From NCBI GenBank assembly GCA_018241685.1, contig JAFEDJ010000046.1, forward strand, positions 1 to 64,000: a stretch of 64,000 nucleotides of DNA, in the 5' to 3' direction. The translations under genes and the position numbers were made by a program. The stretch comes from Pseudomonadota bacterium (GTDB taxonomy: Bacteria; Pseudomonadota; Gammaproteobacteria; Burkholderiales; Rhodocyclaceae). Positions 19,810-28,694 of this stretch are shown here, piece after piece. Every line of letters starts with the position of its first letter. The stretch's first letter is position 1. The notes below the pieces were generated by a model, which saw only the letters and a list, made by a program, of their open reading frames with translations, ran no database searches and was not told the DNA's origin.

Positions 19810-20739
19810 GTGAGCGCCTCTACGCCCGACCGCATCGTCATCGCCACCCGTGAAAGCCGCCTCGCCCTGTGGCAGGCCGAGCACGTCAAAGCCCGTCTCG
19901 AAGCCTTGTACCCGTCCTGCCACGTCGAACTGCTGGGCATGACCACCCGTGGCGACCAGATCCTCGACCGCCCGCTGGCCAAGGTCGGCGGCAAGGGCCT
20001 GTTCGTGAAAGAGCTGGAAACCGCGCTCCTCGACCGGGCTGCCGACATCGCCGTGCATTCGATGAAGGATGTACCGATGACCCTTGCGCCCGAGTTCGCG
20101 CTGGTGGCCATCGCCGACCGCGAAGTGCCGCTCGATGCCTTCGTGTCCAACAAGTACGAGAGCCTCGACGACATGCCGCCGGGGGCCGTTGTCGGTACCT
20201 CCAGCCTGCGCCGCGAATCCCAGATCCACGCCCAGTACCCGATGCTGGCGGTCACCAGCCTGCGCGGCAACCTGGATACCCGCCTGCGCAAACTCGATGA
20301 AGGCCAGTACGACGCGATCATCCTCGCCGCTGCCGGCCTGACCCGCCTCGGCCTCGCCAGCCGCATCCGCGCCACGCTGCCGTCCCATGTGTCGCTGCCG
20401 GCGGCCGGCCAGGGCGCGCTGGGCATCGAGGCACTGGCCGATCGTCCCGAAGTGGCGGAGTGGATCGCTCCGCTGGCCAACCCCAACTCCGCGGCCTGCG
20501 TGCGCGCCGAACGGGCGACCTCGCGGGCGCTGGCCGGCAGTTGCGAAGTGCCGCTGGGCGCCTACGCCGAAGTGCAGAACGGCGAATTGTGGTTGCGTGG
20601 TTTTGTCGCGCTGCCCGATGGTTCCCGCATCGCCCGCGCCGAGCGGCGCGGCCCCATCGACCAGCCGGAGGCCCTCGGCCTGGCGCTGGCCGAAGACCTG
20701 CGGGCCGATGGTGCCGACGAGATCCTCGCCGGCCTGTAG
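19810..20739 (+). CDS. hemC: Hydroxymethylbilane synthase (porphobilinogen deaminase)
   Basis: HemC condenses four porphobilinogens into hydroxymethylbilane. The 309-residue protein has RIVIATRESRLALWQAEHVK at its N terminus, KGLFVKELE, HSMKDVP, TSSLRRESQ, and the dipyrromethane-cofactor cysteine in GSCEVPLGAY (Cys245, Cys242 in E. coli). The start is GTG 19810, set by the family N terminus; there is no clear Shine-Dalgarno. It is the first gene of a hemC-hemD-hemX-hemY operon. Confidence 0.96.
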   Translation: MSASTPDRIVIATRESRLALWQAEHVKARLEALYPSCHVELLGMTTRGDQILDRPLAKVGGKGLFVKELETALLDRAADIAVHSMKDVPMTLAPEFALVAIADREVPLDAFVSNKYESLDDMPPGAVVGTSSLRRESQIHAQYPMLAVTSLRGNLDTRLRKLDEGQYDAIILAAAGLTRLGLASRIRATLPSHVSLPAAGQGALGIEALADRPEVAEWIAPLANPNSAACVRAERATSRALAGSCEVPLGAYAEVQNGELWLRGFVALPDGSRIARAERRGPIDQPEALGLALAEDLRADGADEILAGL

Positions 20740-20749
20740 TCATTCGATC

Positions 20750-21550
20750 ATGGCCGTCGGCCAGCGGCCCCTCGCCGGGCGCTCCATCCTCATCACCCGT
20801 CCGGCAGGGCAGGCCGACAGCCTGTGCGCGGCGCTTGCTGCGCTGGGGGCTGAGCCCCTGCGCTTTCCGTTGCTGACCATCGCGCCGGTGGCCGATCCTG
20901 CGCCGCTGCGGGCTGCCGCCCGGCGCCTCGGCGATTTCGCGCTGGTCTTCTTCGTCAGTCCCAACGCGGTGCATTTCGCCCTCGACGCGATGCTGCCGGT
21001 GATCGGTGCATGGCCGGCTGGCGTGGCGCTGGCGACGGTCGGCAAAGGCAGCGAAGCGGCTCTGGCGGCGAGGGGTTTCACCGATGTGATCGCCCCAACC
21101 GACGGCTTCGACAGCGAGGCCGTGCTGGCCCTGCCGGCTTTCCAGCCCGCAGCGGTGGCTGGCCGCCGGGTGCTGATCCTGCGCGGCGACGGCGGACGCG
21201 ACCTGCTCGGCGACACGCTGAAGGCTCGTGGTGCGCTGGTTGAGTATCTGACCTGCTATCACCGCAGCGGGCCGGCGGAGGATTTCGCGCCGTTTGTGGC
21301 GCGTGCCCGCGATGGGCGCCTCGATGCGCTGACACTGACCAGCAGCGAGAGCGTCGGCCACTTGCTGGCCTTGCCCGACGCCGTAGCCCTGCGGGACATC
21401 CCGGTATTCGTGCCGCACCCGCGCATCGCTGCGGCGGCGCGGGAGGCCGGTTTTTCCACGCTGATCGCCACCGGCGCCGGCGACCTGGGCCTCATCGATG
21501 GCCTCGTCGGTCATTTCGCCAAGCGCAAACACACTACTTATCCGGGTTAA
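20750..21550 (+). CDS. hemD: Uroporphyrinogen-III synthase
   Basis: HemD cyclises hydroxymethylbilane with inversion of ring D to give uroporphyrinogen III. The 266-residue protein is poorly conserved, as is normal for the family, but shows ILITRPAGQADSL at the start, FVSPNAVHFAL, and LTLTSSESVGHLL in the second domain. It starts 10 bases after hemC. Assignment rests on these motifs and on the conserved order hemC-hemD-hemX-hemY. Confidence 0.93.
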   Translation: MAVGQRPLAGRSILITRPAGQADSLCAALAALGAEPLRFPLLTIAPVADPAPLRAAARRLGDFALVFFVSPNAVHFALDAMLPVIGAWPAGVALATVGKGSEAALAARGFTDVIAPTDGFDSEAVLALPAFQPAAVAGRRVLILRGDGGRDLLGDTLKARGALVEYLTCYHRSGPAEDFAPFVARARDGRLDALTLTSSESVGHLLALPDAVALRDIPVFVPHPRIAAAAREAGFSTLIATGAGDLGLIDGLVGHFAKRKHTTYPG

Positions 21551-21560
21551 ACTCGTTTTC

Positions 21561-22658
21561 ATGAGCAACGAAATTCCGAGCCTTCCCTCCATCGATGCCG
21601 CCCAGCCGGCGTCGTCGGCGCCCGCTTCGCGGCGCGGTTCCACCCTCATCGTCGCCGCCGTGGCGCTGGTCCTGCTGGGTTGGCAATGGGCCGACACCCG
21701 CAGCCGCATCACCGACCTGCAGGATGAACTGACCCGGCGCACCACCGACGGCGACAACCTGGCCAAGGAAGGGCGCGTGCTGGCGAAGGAAGCCCAGGAC
21801 CGTCTGCAGGAACTGCAGGGCAAGGTGGGCGCGCTGGAGGCGCGCCTGAACGATTCCCAGGGCCAGCAGGCGGCGCTGGAGGCCATGTACCAGGACTTCT
21901 CCCGCACCCGCGACGACCGCGTGCTCGGCGAGGTGGACCAGGCCGTGGCCATCGCCGTGCAGCAACTGCAACTGGCCGGCAACGTGCAGGCCGCGCTGTT
22001 TGCGCTGCAGACCGCCGATGCGCGTCTGGGTAACATCGACCGTCCCCAGTGGCTGCCGCTGCGCAAGGCGCTGGCCGGCGACATCGAGACCCTCAAAGCC
22101 CTGCCGCAGGTGGATGCGGGCGGGATGGTCCTCAAGCTGGAAACCCTGATCGGCCGGCTGGACAACCTGCCGCTGGCCTTCGAGGCCAAGCCGAAGGGCG
22201 ATGCGTCCAAGGCCGGCCACGCCGAAGCCGGCTGGCTGAAGGGGTTGTGGCTGGATTTCTGGGCCGAGTTCAGCCAATTGGTCCGCATCGAGCGCATGGA
22301 CCGGCCTGACCCGGCCTTGTTGGCACCGAGCAACGCGGTGTTCCTGCGCGAGAATCTCAAGCTGCGCCTGCTCAATGCCCGTCTAGCGCTGTTGTCGCGG
22401 GACGGCAATTCCTTCCGCGAGGACGTGCGGCTCGCCGCCCAGTGGCTGGAGCGTTACTTCGATGCGAATGACGCTTCGGTGAAGGCCGCCGGGCAGGACC
22501 TGGCCGAACTGCGCAAGGCACCGGTCGGCGTCGACCTACCGACCCTGCAGGCCAGCCAGTCCGCGTTGCGCAGCCTGATGGCTGTGCCGGAGAAGCACGT
22601 CGAGGTCACCCCGGCCACGGCGAGCGTGCATGCCGCCAAGCCGGCCAAGAAGAACTGA
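21561..22658 (+). CDS. hemX: HemX-like membrane protein
   Basis: The 365-residue protein has a short cytoplasmic N terminus, one transmembrane helix (about residues 27-46, STLIVAAVALVLLGWQWAD), a coiled coil (about 50-115), and a periplasmic domain with WLPLRKALAGDIETLKALP and WLDFWAEFSQLVRIER. This is the HemX (PF04375) architecture found between hemD and hemY in many proteobacteria. It was once called a uroporphyrinogen-III methyltransferase, but it has no SAM-binding motif and its role is not established. It follows hemD by 10 bases. Confidence 0.88.
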   Translation: MSNEIPSLPSIDAAQPASSAPASRRGSTLIVAAVALVLLGWQWADTRSRITDLQDELTRRTTDGDNLAKEGRVLAKEAQDRLQELQGKVGALEARLNDSQGQQAALEAMYQDFSRTRDDRVLGEVDQAVAIAVQQLQLAGNVQAALFALQTADARLGNIDRPQWLPLRKALAGDIETLKALPQVDAGGMVLKLETLIGRLDNLPLAFEAKPKGDASKAGHAEAGWLKGLWLDFWAEFSQLVRIERMDRPDPALLAPSNAVFLRENLKLRLLNARLALLSRDGNSFREDVRLAAQWLERYFDANDASVKAAGQDLAELRKAPVGVDLPTLQASQSALRSLMAVPEKHVEVTPATASVHAAKPAKKN

Positions 22659-22666
22659 GGTCGGCG

Positions 22667-23842
22667 ATGCGTGGATTGCTGTGGTTGCTCGGCCTGTTTG
22701 CCCTTGCCGCCGGTCTTGCCGTGGCCGGCCGTTACAACGAAGGTTATGCCCTGCTGGTGTGGCCGCCGTACCGGGTGCAGATTTCCCTCAACCTGCTGAT
22801 CCTGCTGCTGCTCGGCGGTTTCAGCATGCTCTACGGCGCGTCCCGCCTGGTTTCGCGGACGATGGCCCTGCCCGGTGCAGTGCAGCGTTTCCGCGCCCGG
22901 AAGAGCAAGGAGCGCGCATCCCAGGCGCTCTATGACGCGACCCGCCTGCGCATCGAAGGGCGCTTCGGCCAGTCTCTCAAGCAGGCGATCGCTGCCTATG
23001 GAGCTGGCGAGTCGCCGGGGCTGGCGGCGCTGATTGCGGCGCGGGCGGCGCATTCGATGCGCGATGACGAACGTTACCGCCACTGGCTGGCCAAGGCTGC
23101 AGAGCACGACGGCGAGGTCCGCGTCGCGCGCCTGATGACCGAGGCCGAGCTGGCGGTGGAAGGCCGTCGTTTCGACGAAGCCGCGGAGCGCATTGCCGAT
23201 CTGCAGGCCGGTGGCCAGCGCCACATTGCCGCCCTGCGCCTGGCGCTGCGCACTGCCCAGGCGCAGGGCAACTGGGTGGAGGCGGTGCGCCTGGTGCGCC
23301 AGCTGGTCAAGGTCAAGGCCCTGCGTCCGGAGCAGGCCGAGCCGGTCAAGCGCCGTGCCCACCAGGAAGGCCTGCGCCAGCGCGTCGGTGATGCCCAGGC
23401 CCTGCTGGCCTATTGGCAGGGCGTGCCGCGGGACGAGCAGCGCGATGCCGCGGTGGTGACCGAACTGGCCCGCGCGCTGATCGCGGCGGGTGACAGCGAC
23501 AGCGCCCAGAAGGTCATCGAGGCCCGGCTGACGGGTGAATGGGATTCGACGCTGGCCGGCGTATACGGCCGCTGCGACGACGGCGACATCCGCGGCCGGC
23601 TGGTCAAGGCCGAGGAATGGCTCAAGCAGCATCCGCGGGACCCGCAGCTGCTGTTGACCCTGGGCCGCCTGTGCGTGCAGTCCCAGTTGTGGGGCAAGGC
23701 CGAGAGCTACCTGGAGGCTGCACTGGCTGTCGCACCGGGCTGGGAGGCCCATGTCGAGCTGGCCCACCTGGCCGAACGTATCGAGCGCACCGATGATGCC
23801 AACCGGCATTACCGGGCGGCGGCGGAACTCTCGCGCCGTTGA
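22667..23842 (+). CDS. hemY: HemY-like inner-membrane TPR protein
   Basis: The 391-residue protein has two N-terminal transmembrane helices (about residues 1-20 and 38-58), the HemY_N signature GYALLVWPPYRVQISLNLL, and a long helical TPR-like region (about 90-390). It is the proteobacterial HemY of hemCDXY operons, thought to act as a membrane scaffold in haem synthesis, and is unrelated to the Bacillus protoporphyrinogen oxidase of the same name. It follows hemX by 8 bases and is closed by a terminator. Confidence 0.9.
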   Translation: MRGLLWLLGLFALAAGLAVAGRYNEGYALLVWPPYRVQISLNLLILLLLGGFSMLYGASRLVSRTMALPGAVQRFRARKSKERASQALYDATRLRIEGRFGQSLKQAIAAYGAGESPGLAALIAARAAHSMRDDERYRHWLAKAAEHDGEVRVARLMTEAELAVEGRRFDEAAERIADLQAGGQRHIAALRLALRTAQAQGNWVEAVRLVRQLVKVKALRPEQAEPVKRRAHQEGLRQRVGDAQALLAYWQGVPRDEQRDAAVVTELARALIAAGDSDSAQKVIEARLTGEWDSTLAGVYGRCDDGDIRGRLVKAEEWLKQHPRDPQLLLTLGRLCVQSQLWGKAESYLEAALAVAPGWEAHVELAHLAERIERTDDANRHYRAAAELSRR

Positions 23843-23850
23843 TGTTTTAC

Positions 23851-23884
23851 CGGGCCGGCATTCGCCGGCCCGTCATGCCTTTTT
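23851..23884 (+). terminator. Rho-independent terminator of hemCDXY
   Basis: CGGGCCGGC pairs with GCCGGCCCG around an ATTC loop, 8 bases after the hemY stop, followed by TCATGCCTTTTT. Confidence 0.8.
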
Positions 23885-23948
23885 CAAATTCCCGGATACC
23901 GTTAGAATTTTCGGGCTCGTTAGCCCGTAAGGCGACGTGCCGGGCTCG

Positions 23949-23996
23949 ATAGTTTTTCTCAATTCAGATTATTTCTCTAATCAATTTGAGCGATTG
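23949..23996. promoter_or_regulatory. OxyR-like operator upstream of ahpC
   Basis: Five tetramers occur at exact 11-base intervals: ATAG (23949), CAAT (23960), ATTT (23971), CAAT (23982), ATTG (23993). The OxyR consensus is ATAG-N7-CTAT-N7-ATAG-N7-CTAT, so the phasing is right and the tetramers are partial matches. The array lies 58-105 bases before ahpC, a classic OxyR target. A TAGAAT at 23905-23910 is further upstream. No oxyR gene is in the window. Confidence 0.45.
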
Positions 23997-24053
23997 GGCT
24001 GTCGGGCCTATCATGTGATCTCCAGAATTCATCAACCCGTGAAGGAAACAGCT

Positions 24054-24617
24054 ATGTCCCTGATCAATACCGAAATCAAGCCGTTCAAGGCTACCGCTTT
24101 CAGCAATGGCAAGTTCGTTCCGGTTTCCGACGCCGACCTGAAGGGCAAGTGGTCCGTCGTTTTCTTCTACCCCGCTGACTTCACCTTCGTCTGCCCGACC
24201 GAGCTGGGCGACCTGGCTGATGTCTACCCCGAATTCCAGAAGCTGGGCGTCGAGGTGTACTCCGTCTCCACCGACACCCACTTCACCCACAAGGCCTGGG
24301 CCGACGCGTCCGACACCATCAAGAAGATCAACTACCCGATGATCGGCGACCCGACCGGCACGATCACCCGTAACTTCGACGTGATGATCGAAGAAGAGGG
24401 CCTGGCCCTGCGCGGCACCTTCGTGATCAACCCGGAAGGCGTGATCAAGGTCGCCGAGATTCACGATCTGGGCATCGGCCGTGACGCCAAGGAACTGCTG
24501 CGCAAGGTGCAGGCTGCCCAGTACGTGGCCTCCCACCCGGGCGAAGTGTGCCCCGCCAAGTGGACCCCGGGCGAGGCGACCCTGTCCCCGTCCCTGGACC
24601 TGGTTGGTAAGATCTAA
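24054..24617 (+). CDS. ahpC: Alkyl hydroperoxide reductase subunit C (peroxiredoxin)
   Basis: This 187-residue 2-Cys peroxiredoxin has the peroxidatic cysteine in DFTFVCPTE (Cys47) and the resolving cysteine in GEVCPAKW (Cys166), the same positions as in enterobacterial AhpC. It reduces hydrogen peroxide and organic peroxides and is normally recycled by AhpF, which is not in this window. ATG 24054 is chosen because GAAGGA lies 7 bases upstream. Codon use appears strongly biased, as expected for an abundant protein. It is monocistronic, with a phased OxyR-like array upstream and a strong terminator downstream. Confidence 0.96.
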   Translation: MSLINTEIKPFKATAFSNGKFVPVSDADLKGKWSVVFFYPADFTFVCPTELGDLADVYPEFQKLGVEVYSVSTDTHFTHKAWADASDTIKKINYPMIGDPTGTITRNFDVMIEEEGLALRGTFVINPEGVIKVAEIHDLGIGRDAKELLRKVQAAQYVASHPGEVCPAKWTPGEATLSPSLDLVGKI

Positions 24618-24650
24618 TCAGCCGCCAGCCAGTTCTGGCGAGCTGTTCTG

Positions 24651-24694
24651 CAACGCCCGGACGTCCTTGTGACGTCCGGGCGTTGTTGCATTTT
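24651..24694 (+). terminator. Rho-independent terminator of ahpC
   Basis: CAACGCCCGGACGT pairs perfectly with ACGTCCGGGCGTTG (14 bp) around a 7-base loop and is followed by TTGCATTTT. Confidence 0.85.
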
Positions 24695-24704
24695 GAGCAC
24701 CGAC

Positions 24705-24737
24705 AAAAAACCGCCGGATTCGATCCGGCGGTTTTTT
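24705..24737. terminator. Bidirectional terminator (serves hemF)
   Basis: AAAAAACCGCCGGAT pairs with ATCCGGCGGTTTTTT around a TCG loop. The A-run and T-run flanks make it a terminator in both directions, backing up ahpC and ending hemF on the minus strand. Confidence 0.9.
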
Positions 24738-24762
24738 TGTGTCTTTCAGTTCCTCAGGCCCT

Positions 24763-25671
24763 TCAAGCCCAGTCGCGGGGCACGAGGAAGTCCGTGTAGA
24801 GTTTTTCTTCCGCGCTGCCTGCCTCCGGGTGCCAGTCGTAGCGCCATTTGACGATCGGCGGCATGGACATCAGGATGGACTCGGTGCGCCCGCCGGATTG
24901 CAGGCCGAACAGGGTGCCTCGGTCGAAGACCAGGTTGAACTCCACGTAGCGTCCGCGGCGGTAGGCCTGGAAGTCGCGTTCCCGCTCGCCGTAGGGCGTG
25001 TCACGGCGGCGTTCGACGACCGGCAGGTAGGCCGGCAGGAAGGCGTCGCCGACGCTGCGGGTCATCGCGAAGGCCGCATCGAAATCCACCTTGCCGTCGG
25101 CGCCGTGGTCGTCGAAGAACAGGCCGCCGACGCCGCGCGGCTCGTTGCGGTGCTTCAGGAAGAAGTAGCGGTCGCACCAGTCCTTCAGGCGCTGGTATTC
25201 GCTCTCGCCCCACGGCAGCACGGCGGCCTTGCAGGTGGCGTGGAAGTGGCGGATGTCTTCTTCGGAGGGGTAGTAGGGCGTCAGGTCCATGCCGCCGCCG
25301 AACCACCACACGTCGTCCTTGCCCGGCGCGGAGGCGATGAAGAAGCGCACGTTCATGTGTACGGTCGGGCAGTACGGGTTGCGCGGATGCAGGACCAGGG
25401 ACACACCCATCGCCTCGTAGCTGCGGCCGGCCAGTTCCGGGCGCGCGGCGGTGGCGGACGGGGGCAGGCCCTCGCCCATCACATGGGAGAAGTTGCAGCC
25501 GCCGCGTTCGAAGAAGTTGCCCTCTTCGATCAGGCGGGTGAGGCCGCCGCCGCCGGCCGGGCGTTCCCAGCTGTCGGTGACGAAGGGCTTGCCGTCGAAG
25601 TTTTCGAGGGCGCTGACGATGCGTGCCTGCAGGTCGAGGAGGTAGGCCTTGACGGCGTTGCGGTCGGGCAT
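24763..25671 (-). CDS. hemF: Oxygen-dependent coproporphyrinogen-III oxidase
   Basis: HemF oxidatively decarboxylates coproporphyrinogen III to protoporphyrinogen IX using O2. The 302-residue protein has the family signatures EGNFFERGGCNFSHVMGE, HPRNPYCPTVHMNVRFF, WFGGGMDLTPYYP and GRYVEFNLVFDRGTLFGLQS. Presence of the aerobic enzyme fits a respiring organism; an oxygen-independent HemN would lie elsewhere. It is separated from purD upstream by a terminator, so it has its own transcript. Confidence 0.97.
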   Translation of the reverse strand: MPDRNAVKAYLLDLQARIVSALENFDGKPFVTDSWERPAGGGGLTRLIEEGNFFERGGCNFSHVMGEGLPPSATAARPELAGRSYEAMGVSLVLHPRNPYCPTVHMNVRFFIASAPGKDDVWWFGGGMDLTPYYPSEEDIRHFHATCKAAVLPWGESEYQRLKDWCDRYFFLKHRNEPRGVGGLFFDDHGADGKVDFDAAFAMTRSVGDAFLPAYLPVVERRRDTPYGERERDFQAYRRGRYVEFNLVFDRGTLFGLQSGGRTESILMSMPPIVKWRYDWHPEAGSAEEKLYTDFLVPRDWA

Positions 25672-25698
25672 GGGCGTCTTTCCGATGGAAAAGAAAAA

Positions 25699-25722
25699 GG
25701 CCGGCTCTGAAAGGAGCCGGCC
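25699..25722 (-). terminator. Rho-independent terminator of the purD transcript
   Basis: On the minus strand GGCCGGCTC pairs with GAGCCGGCC around a 6-base loop and is followed by TTTTTCTTTTCC. It lies between the purD stop and the hemF start. Confidence 0.85.
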
Positions 25723-25755
25723 AGGATCAACAGGTGTAGGGCAACGCTGCTGGCG

Positions 25756-27045
25756 TCAGGCCTTGCGGCCGACCGCGCGGTAGCCGATGTCGCGGCGGCA
25801 CTGCATGCCGTCGAACTGGATCTGATCCACCTGTTCGTAGGCGAGCCTCTGGGCGCTCTTCACGTTGTCGCCGAGGGCGGTGACGCACAGCACGCGGCCG
25901 CCGCTGGTGCGCACTTCGCCATCCACTTCGGTGGTGCCGGCGTGGAAGACGTGCACATCGTCGGACACGGCGCTGTTCAGGCCGCGGATCACGTCGCCCT
26001 TGCGCGGGCTGTCCGGGTAGCCGGCAGCGGCCATCACCACGCCCAGTGCGAAGCGGCGGTCCCACTCGGCTTCGATCTTGTCGAGCTTGCCGGCGATGGC
26101 GGCCTCGACCAGATCAACCAGGTCGGACTTGAGGCGCATCATGATCGGCTGGGTTTCCGGGTCGCCCATACGGCAGTTGAACTCGACCACGCGGGGCGCG
26201 CCCTTGCCGTCGATCATCAGGCCGGCGTACAGGAAGCCGGTGTAGGGCAGGCCGTCGGCAGCCATGCCGGCCAGCGTCGGGTTGATGATCTCGCGCATCA
26301 CGCGGGCGTGCACCTCGGGGGTGACTACCGGGGCCGGCGAGTAGGCGCCCATGCCGCCGGTGTTGGGGCCGAGGTCGGCATCCTTCAGGCGCTTGTGATC
26401 CTGGGAGGTGGCCAGCGGCAGTGCGTGGCGGCCGTCGGCCATCACGATGAAGCTGGCTTCCTCGCCGTCCATGAATTCCTCGATGACCACCCGGGGGCCG
26501 CGCTCGTCGTACTGCACGCCGAGCGTGTTGTGGGTGAGCATCGCGTCGATGGCCTGGTGGGCTTCATCGAGGGTTATCGCCACCACCACGCCCTTGCCGG
26601 CCGCCAGGCCGTCGGCCTTGATGACGATCGGTGCGCCTTCCGCATCCACGTAGGCATGGGCCTCGGCGGAGTCGGAGAAGGTGCGGTACTTGGCGGTCGG
26701 GATGCTGTGGCGGATCAGGAACTGCTTGGCGAAGTCCTTCGAGCTCTCCAGCTGGGCGGCTAGCCTGGTGGGGCCGAAGATCGGCAGGCCGGCGGCGCGG
26801 AAGGCGTCGACGACGCCAGCGGCCAGCGGCGCCTCGGGGCCGACCACCGTCAGGGCGACCTGCTCTTTGCGGACGAATTCAACCAGTTCGGGGATCGCCG
26901 TGACTGCCACGTTTTCCACGCCCGGCTCACGGGCAGTGCCGGGGTTGCCGGGGGCGACGAAAACTTTCTGGATGCGCGGCGAGCGCGACAGCCTCCAGGC
27001 CAGCGCGTGTTCGCGACCGCCGGAGCCGATGACGAGGATCTTCAT
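25756..27045 (-). CDS. purD: Phosphoribosylamine-glycine ligase (GAR synthetase)
   Basis: PurD joins glycine to phosphoribosylamine with ATP in de novo purine synthesis. The 429-residue length equals that of E. coli PurD. Visible features are the N-terminal IGSGGREHALAWRL, the ATP-grasp segments IVIKADGLAAGKGV and GEEASFIVMADG, and the substrate loop NTGGMGAYSPAP. It follows purH by 14 bases on the minus strand and ends at a strong terminator. Confidence 0.97.
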   Translation of the reverse strand: MKILVIGSGGREHALAWRLSRSPRIQKVFVAPGNPGTAREPGVENVAVTAIPELVEFVRKEQVALTVVGPEAPLAAGVVDAFRAAGLPIFGPTRLAAQLESSKDFAKQFLIRHSIPTAKYRTFSDSAEAHAYVDAEGAPIVIKADGLAAGKGVVVAITLDEAHQAIDAMLTHNTLGVQYDERGPRVVIEEFMDGEEASFIVMADGRHALPLATSQDHKRLKDADLGPNTGGMGAYSPAPVVTPEVHARVMREIINPTLAGMAADGLPYTGFLYAGLMIDGKGAPRVVEFNCRMGDPETQPIMMRLKSDLVDLVEAAIAGKLDKIEAEWDRRFALGVVMAAAGYPDSPRKGDVIRGLNSAVSDDVHVFHAGTTEVDGEVRTSGGRVLCVTALGDNVKSAQRLAYEQVDQIQFDGMQCRRDIGYRAVGRKA

Positions 27046-27059
27046 GGACGGGCCCCGGA

Positions 27060-28628
27060 TCAGTGACGGAAGTGGCGGAAGCCGGTGAGGACCATCGCGA
27101 TGCCCTGCTCGTCGGCCGCGGCGATCACTTCGGCGTCGCGTACCGAGCCACCCGGCTGGATGACGGCAGTAGCGCCGGCCTGGGCCAGCACGTCGAGGCC
27201 ATCACGGAACGGGAAGAAGGCGTCTGACGCGACCACGCAGCCGGGGATCACCAGGCCGGCGTTCTCGGCCTTGATCTTGGCGATGCGGGCGGAGTCGACG
27301 CGGCTCATCTGGCCGGCGCCGACGCCGATGGTCATGCCGTCCTTGCAGTAGACGATGGCGTTGGACTTGACGTACTTGGCGACGCGCCAGGCGAACAGCA
27401 GGTCGCCGAGTTCCTGTTCGGTCGGCGCACGCTTGGTGACGACCTTCAGGTCGGCAGCGGTGATCGGCGCGAAGTCGGCGCTCTGCACCAGCAGGCCGCC
27501 GCCGACGCGCTTGTAGTCGGGCTGCTTGACCAGGCCCAGCGGCACGATCAGCACGCGCACGTTCTGCTTGGCCTTTAGCAGTTCGAGAGCTTCGTCGGTG
27601 TAGGCGGGGGCGATCAGCACTTCCAGGAACTGGGCGCTGACGGCTTCGGCAGCGGCCTTGTCCACCGTGGTATTGAAGGCGATGATGCCGCCGAAGGCGG
27701 ACGTCGGGTCGGTGGAGAAGGCCTTCTTGTAGGCCTCCAGCGGGCTGGCGGCGACGGCCACGCCACAGGGGTTGGCGTGCTTGACGATGACGCAGGCCGT
27801 GCTGTCGAAGGCCTTCACGCATTCCCACGCGGCGTCGGAGTCAGCGATGTTGTTGTAGGACAGCTCCTTGCCCTGCACCTGGGTGTAGGCGGCGATGGCG
27901 CCGGCCGGGGCTTCGGATTCCTTGTAGAAGGCGGCGGTCTGATGGGGGTTCTCGCCGTAGCGGAGGTCCTGCACCTTGTCGAAGGCCAGCTGGAAGCGCT
28001 CCGGGTAGGCTTTCTTGGAGCCGTCGTCGGCCAGTGCGGTCAGGTGGTTGGAGATCGCGCTGTCGTAGCGGGCAGTGTGCGTGAAGGCTTTGCGGGCCAG
28101 GTCGAAGCGGGTCTTGTAGGACAGCGCGCCGGCGTTGCCCTTCAGCTCGGCGACGACGGCCGCGTAGTCTTCCGGATCGGTCACGATGCCGACGCCACCG
28201 GCTTCATTGCCGTGGTTTTTGGCGGCCGCGCGGACCATGGTCGGGCCGCCGATGTCGATGTTCTCGATGGCGTCTTCCAGCGTGCAGTCGGGCTTGGCGA
28301 TGGTGGCCTGGAACGGGTAGAGATTGACTACCACCAGGTCGATGCGCGGAATGCTGTGCTCTTCCAGCTTAGCCAGGTGCTCGGGCAGATCGCGGCGGGC
28401 CAGGATGCCACCGTGGACCTTGGGGTGCAGCGTCTTCACGCGGCCGTCGAGCATCTCGGGGAAGCCGGTGTAGTCGGACACGTCGGTGACCGGCAGGCCG
28501 GCATCGCGGAGGGACTTGGCGGTACCGCCGGTGGACAGCAGGGCGATGCCGAGGGCGGACAGTTCGCGGGCGAATTCGATCACGCCGGTCTTGTCGGAGA
28601 CGCTGAGCAGGGCTTGGGTGACTTTCAT
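27060..28628 (-). CDS. purH: Bifunctional AICAR transformylase / IMP cyclohydrolase
   Basis: PurH catalyses the last two steps of IMP synthesis. The 522-residue protein has an N-terminal MGS-like cyclohydrolase domain (ALLSVSDKTGVIEFAREL, STGGTAKSLRDAG, KTLHPKVHGGIL) and a C-terminal transformylase domain (KHANPCGVAVA, SDAFFPFRDG, QPGGSVRD). It lies 66 bases after fis and 14 bases before purD, consistent with a dusB-fis-purH-purD transcription unit. Confidence 0.97.
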   Translation of the reverse strand: MKVTQALLSVSDKTGVIEFARELSALGIALLSTGGTAKSLRDAGLPVTDVSDYTGFPEMLDGRVKTLHPKVHGGILARRDLPEHLAKLEEHSIPRIDLVVVNLYPFQATIAKPDCTLEDAIENIDIGGPTMVRAAAKNHGNEAGGVGIVTDPEDYAAVVAELKGNAGALSYKTRFDLARKAFTHTARYDSAISNHLTALADDGSKKAYPERFQLAFDKVQDLRYGENPHQTAAFYKESEAPAGAIAAYTQVQGKELSYNNIADSDAAWECVKAFDSTACVIVKHANPCGVAVAASPLEAYKKAFSTDPTSAFGGIIAFNTTVDKAAAEAVSAQFLEVLIAPAYTDEALELLKAKQNVRVLIVPLGLVKQPDYKRVGGGLLVQSADFAPITAADLKVVTKRAPTEQELGDLLFAWRVAKYVKSNAIVYCKDGMTIGVGAGQMSRVDSARIAKIKAENAGLVIPGCVVASDAFFPFRDGLDVLAQAGATAVIQPGGSVRDAEVIAAADEQGIAMVLTGFRHFRH

Positions 28629-28694
28629 GGTGTTTCTCTGGAAGGCCGCGGGGATGCCGCGGCGGTCAATGGAGGAAAACGGGAAGGGCGCCGC

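Noticed and set aside
16895..19813. Long plus-strand open frames opposite ppc
   Set aside because: Antisense to an unambiguous PEP carboxylase; composition is typical of GC-driven shadow frames.
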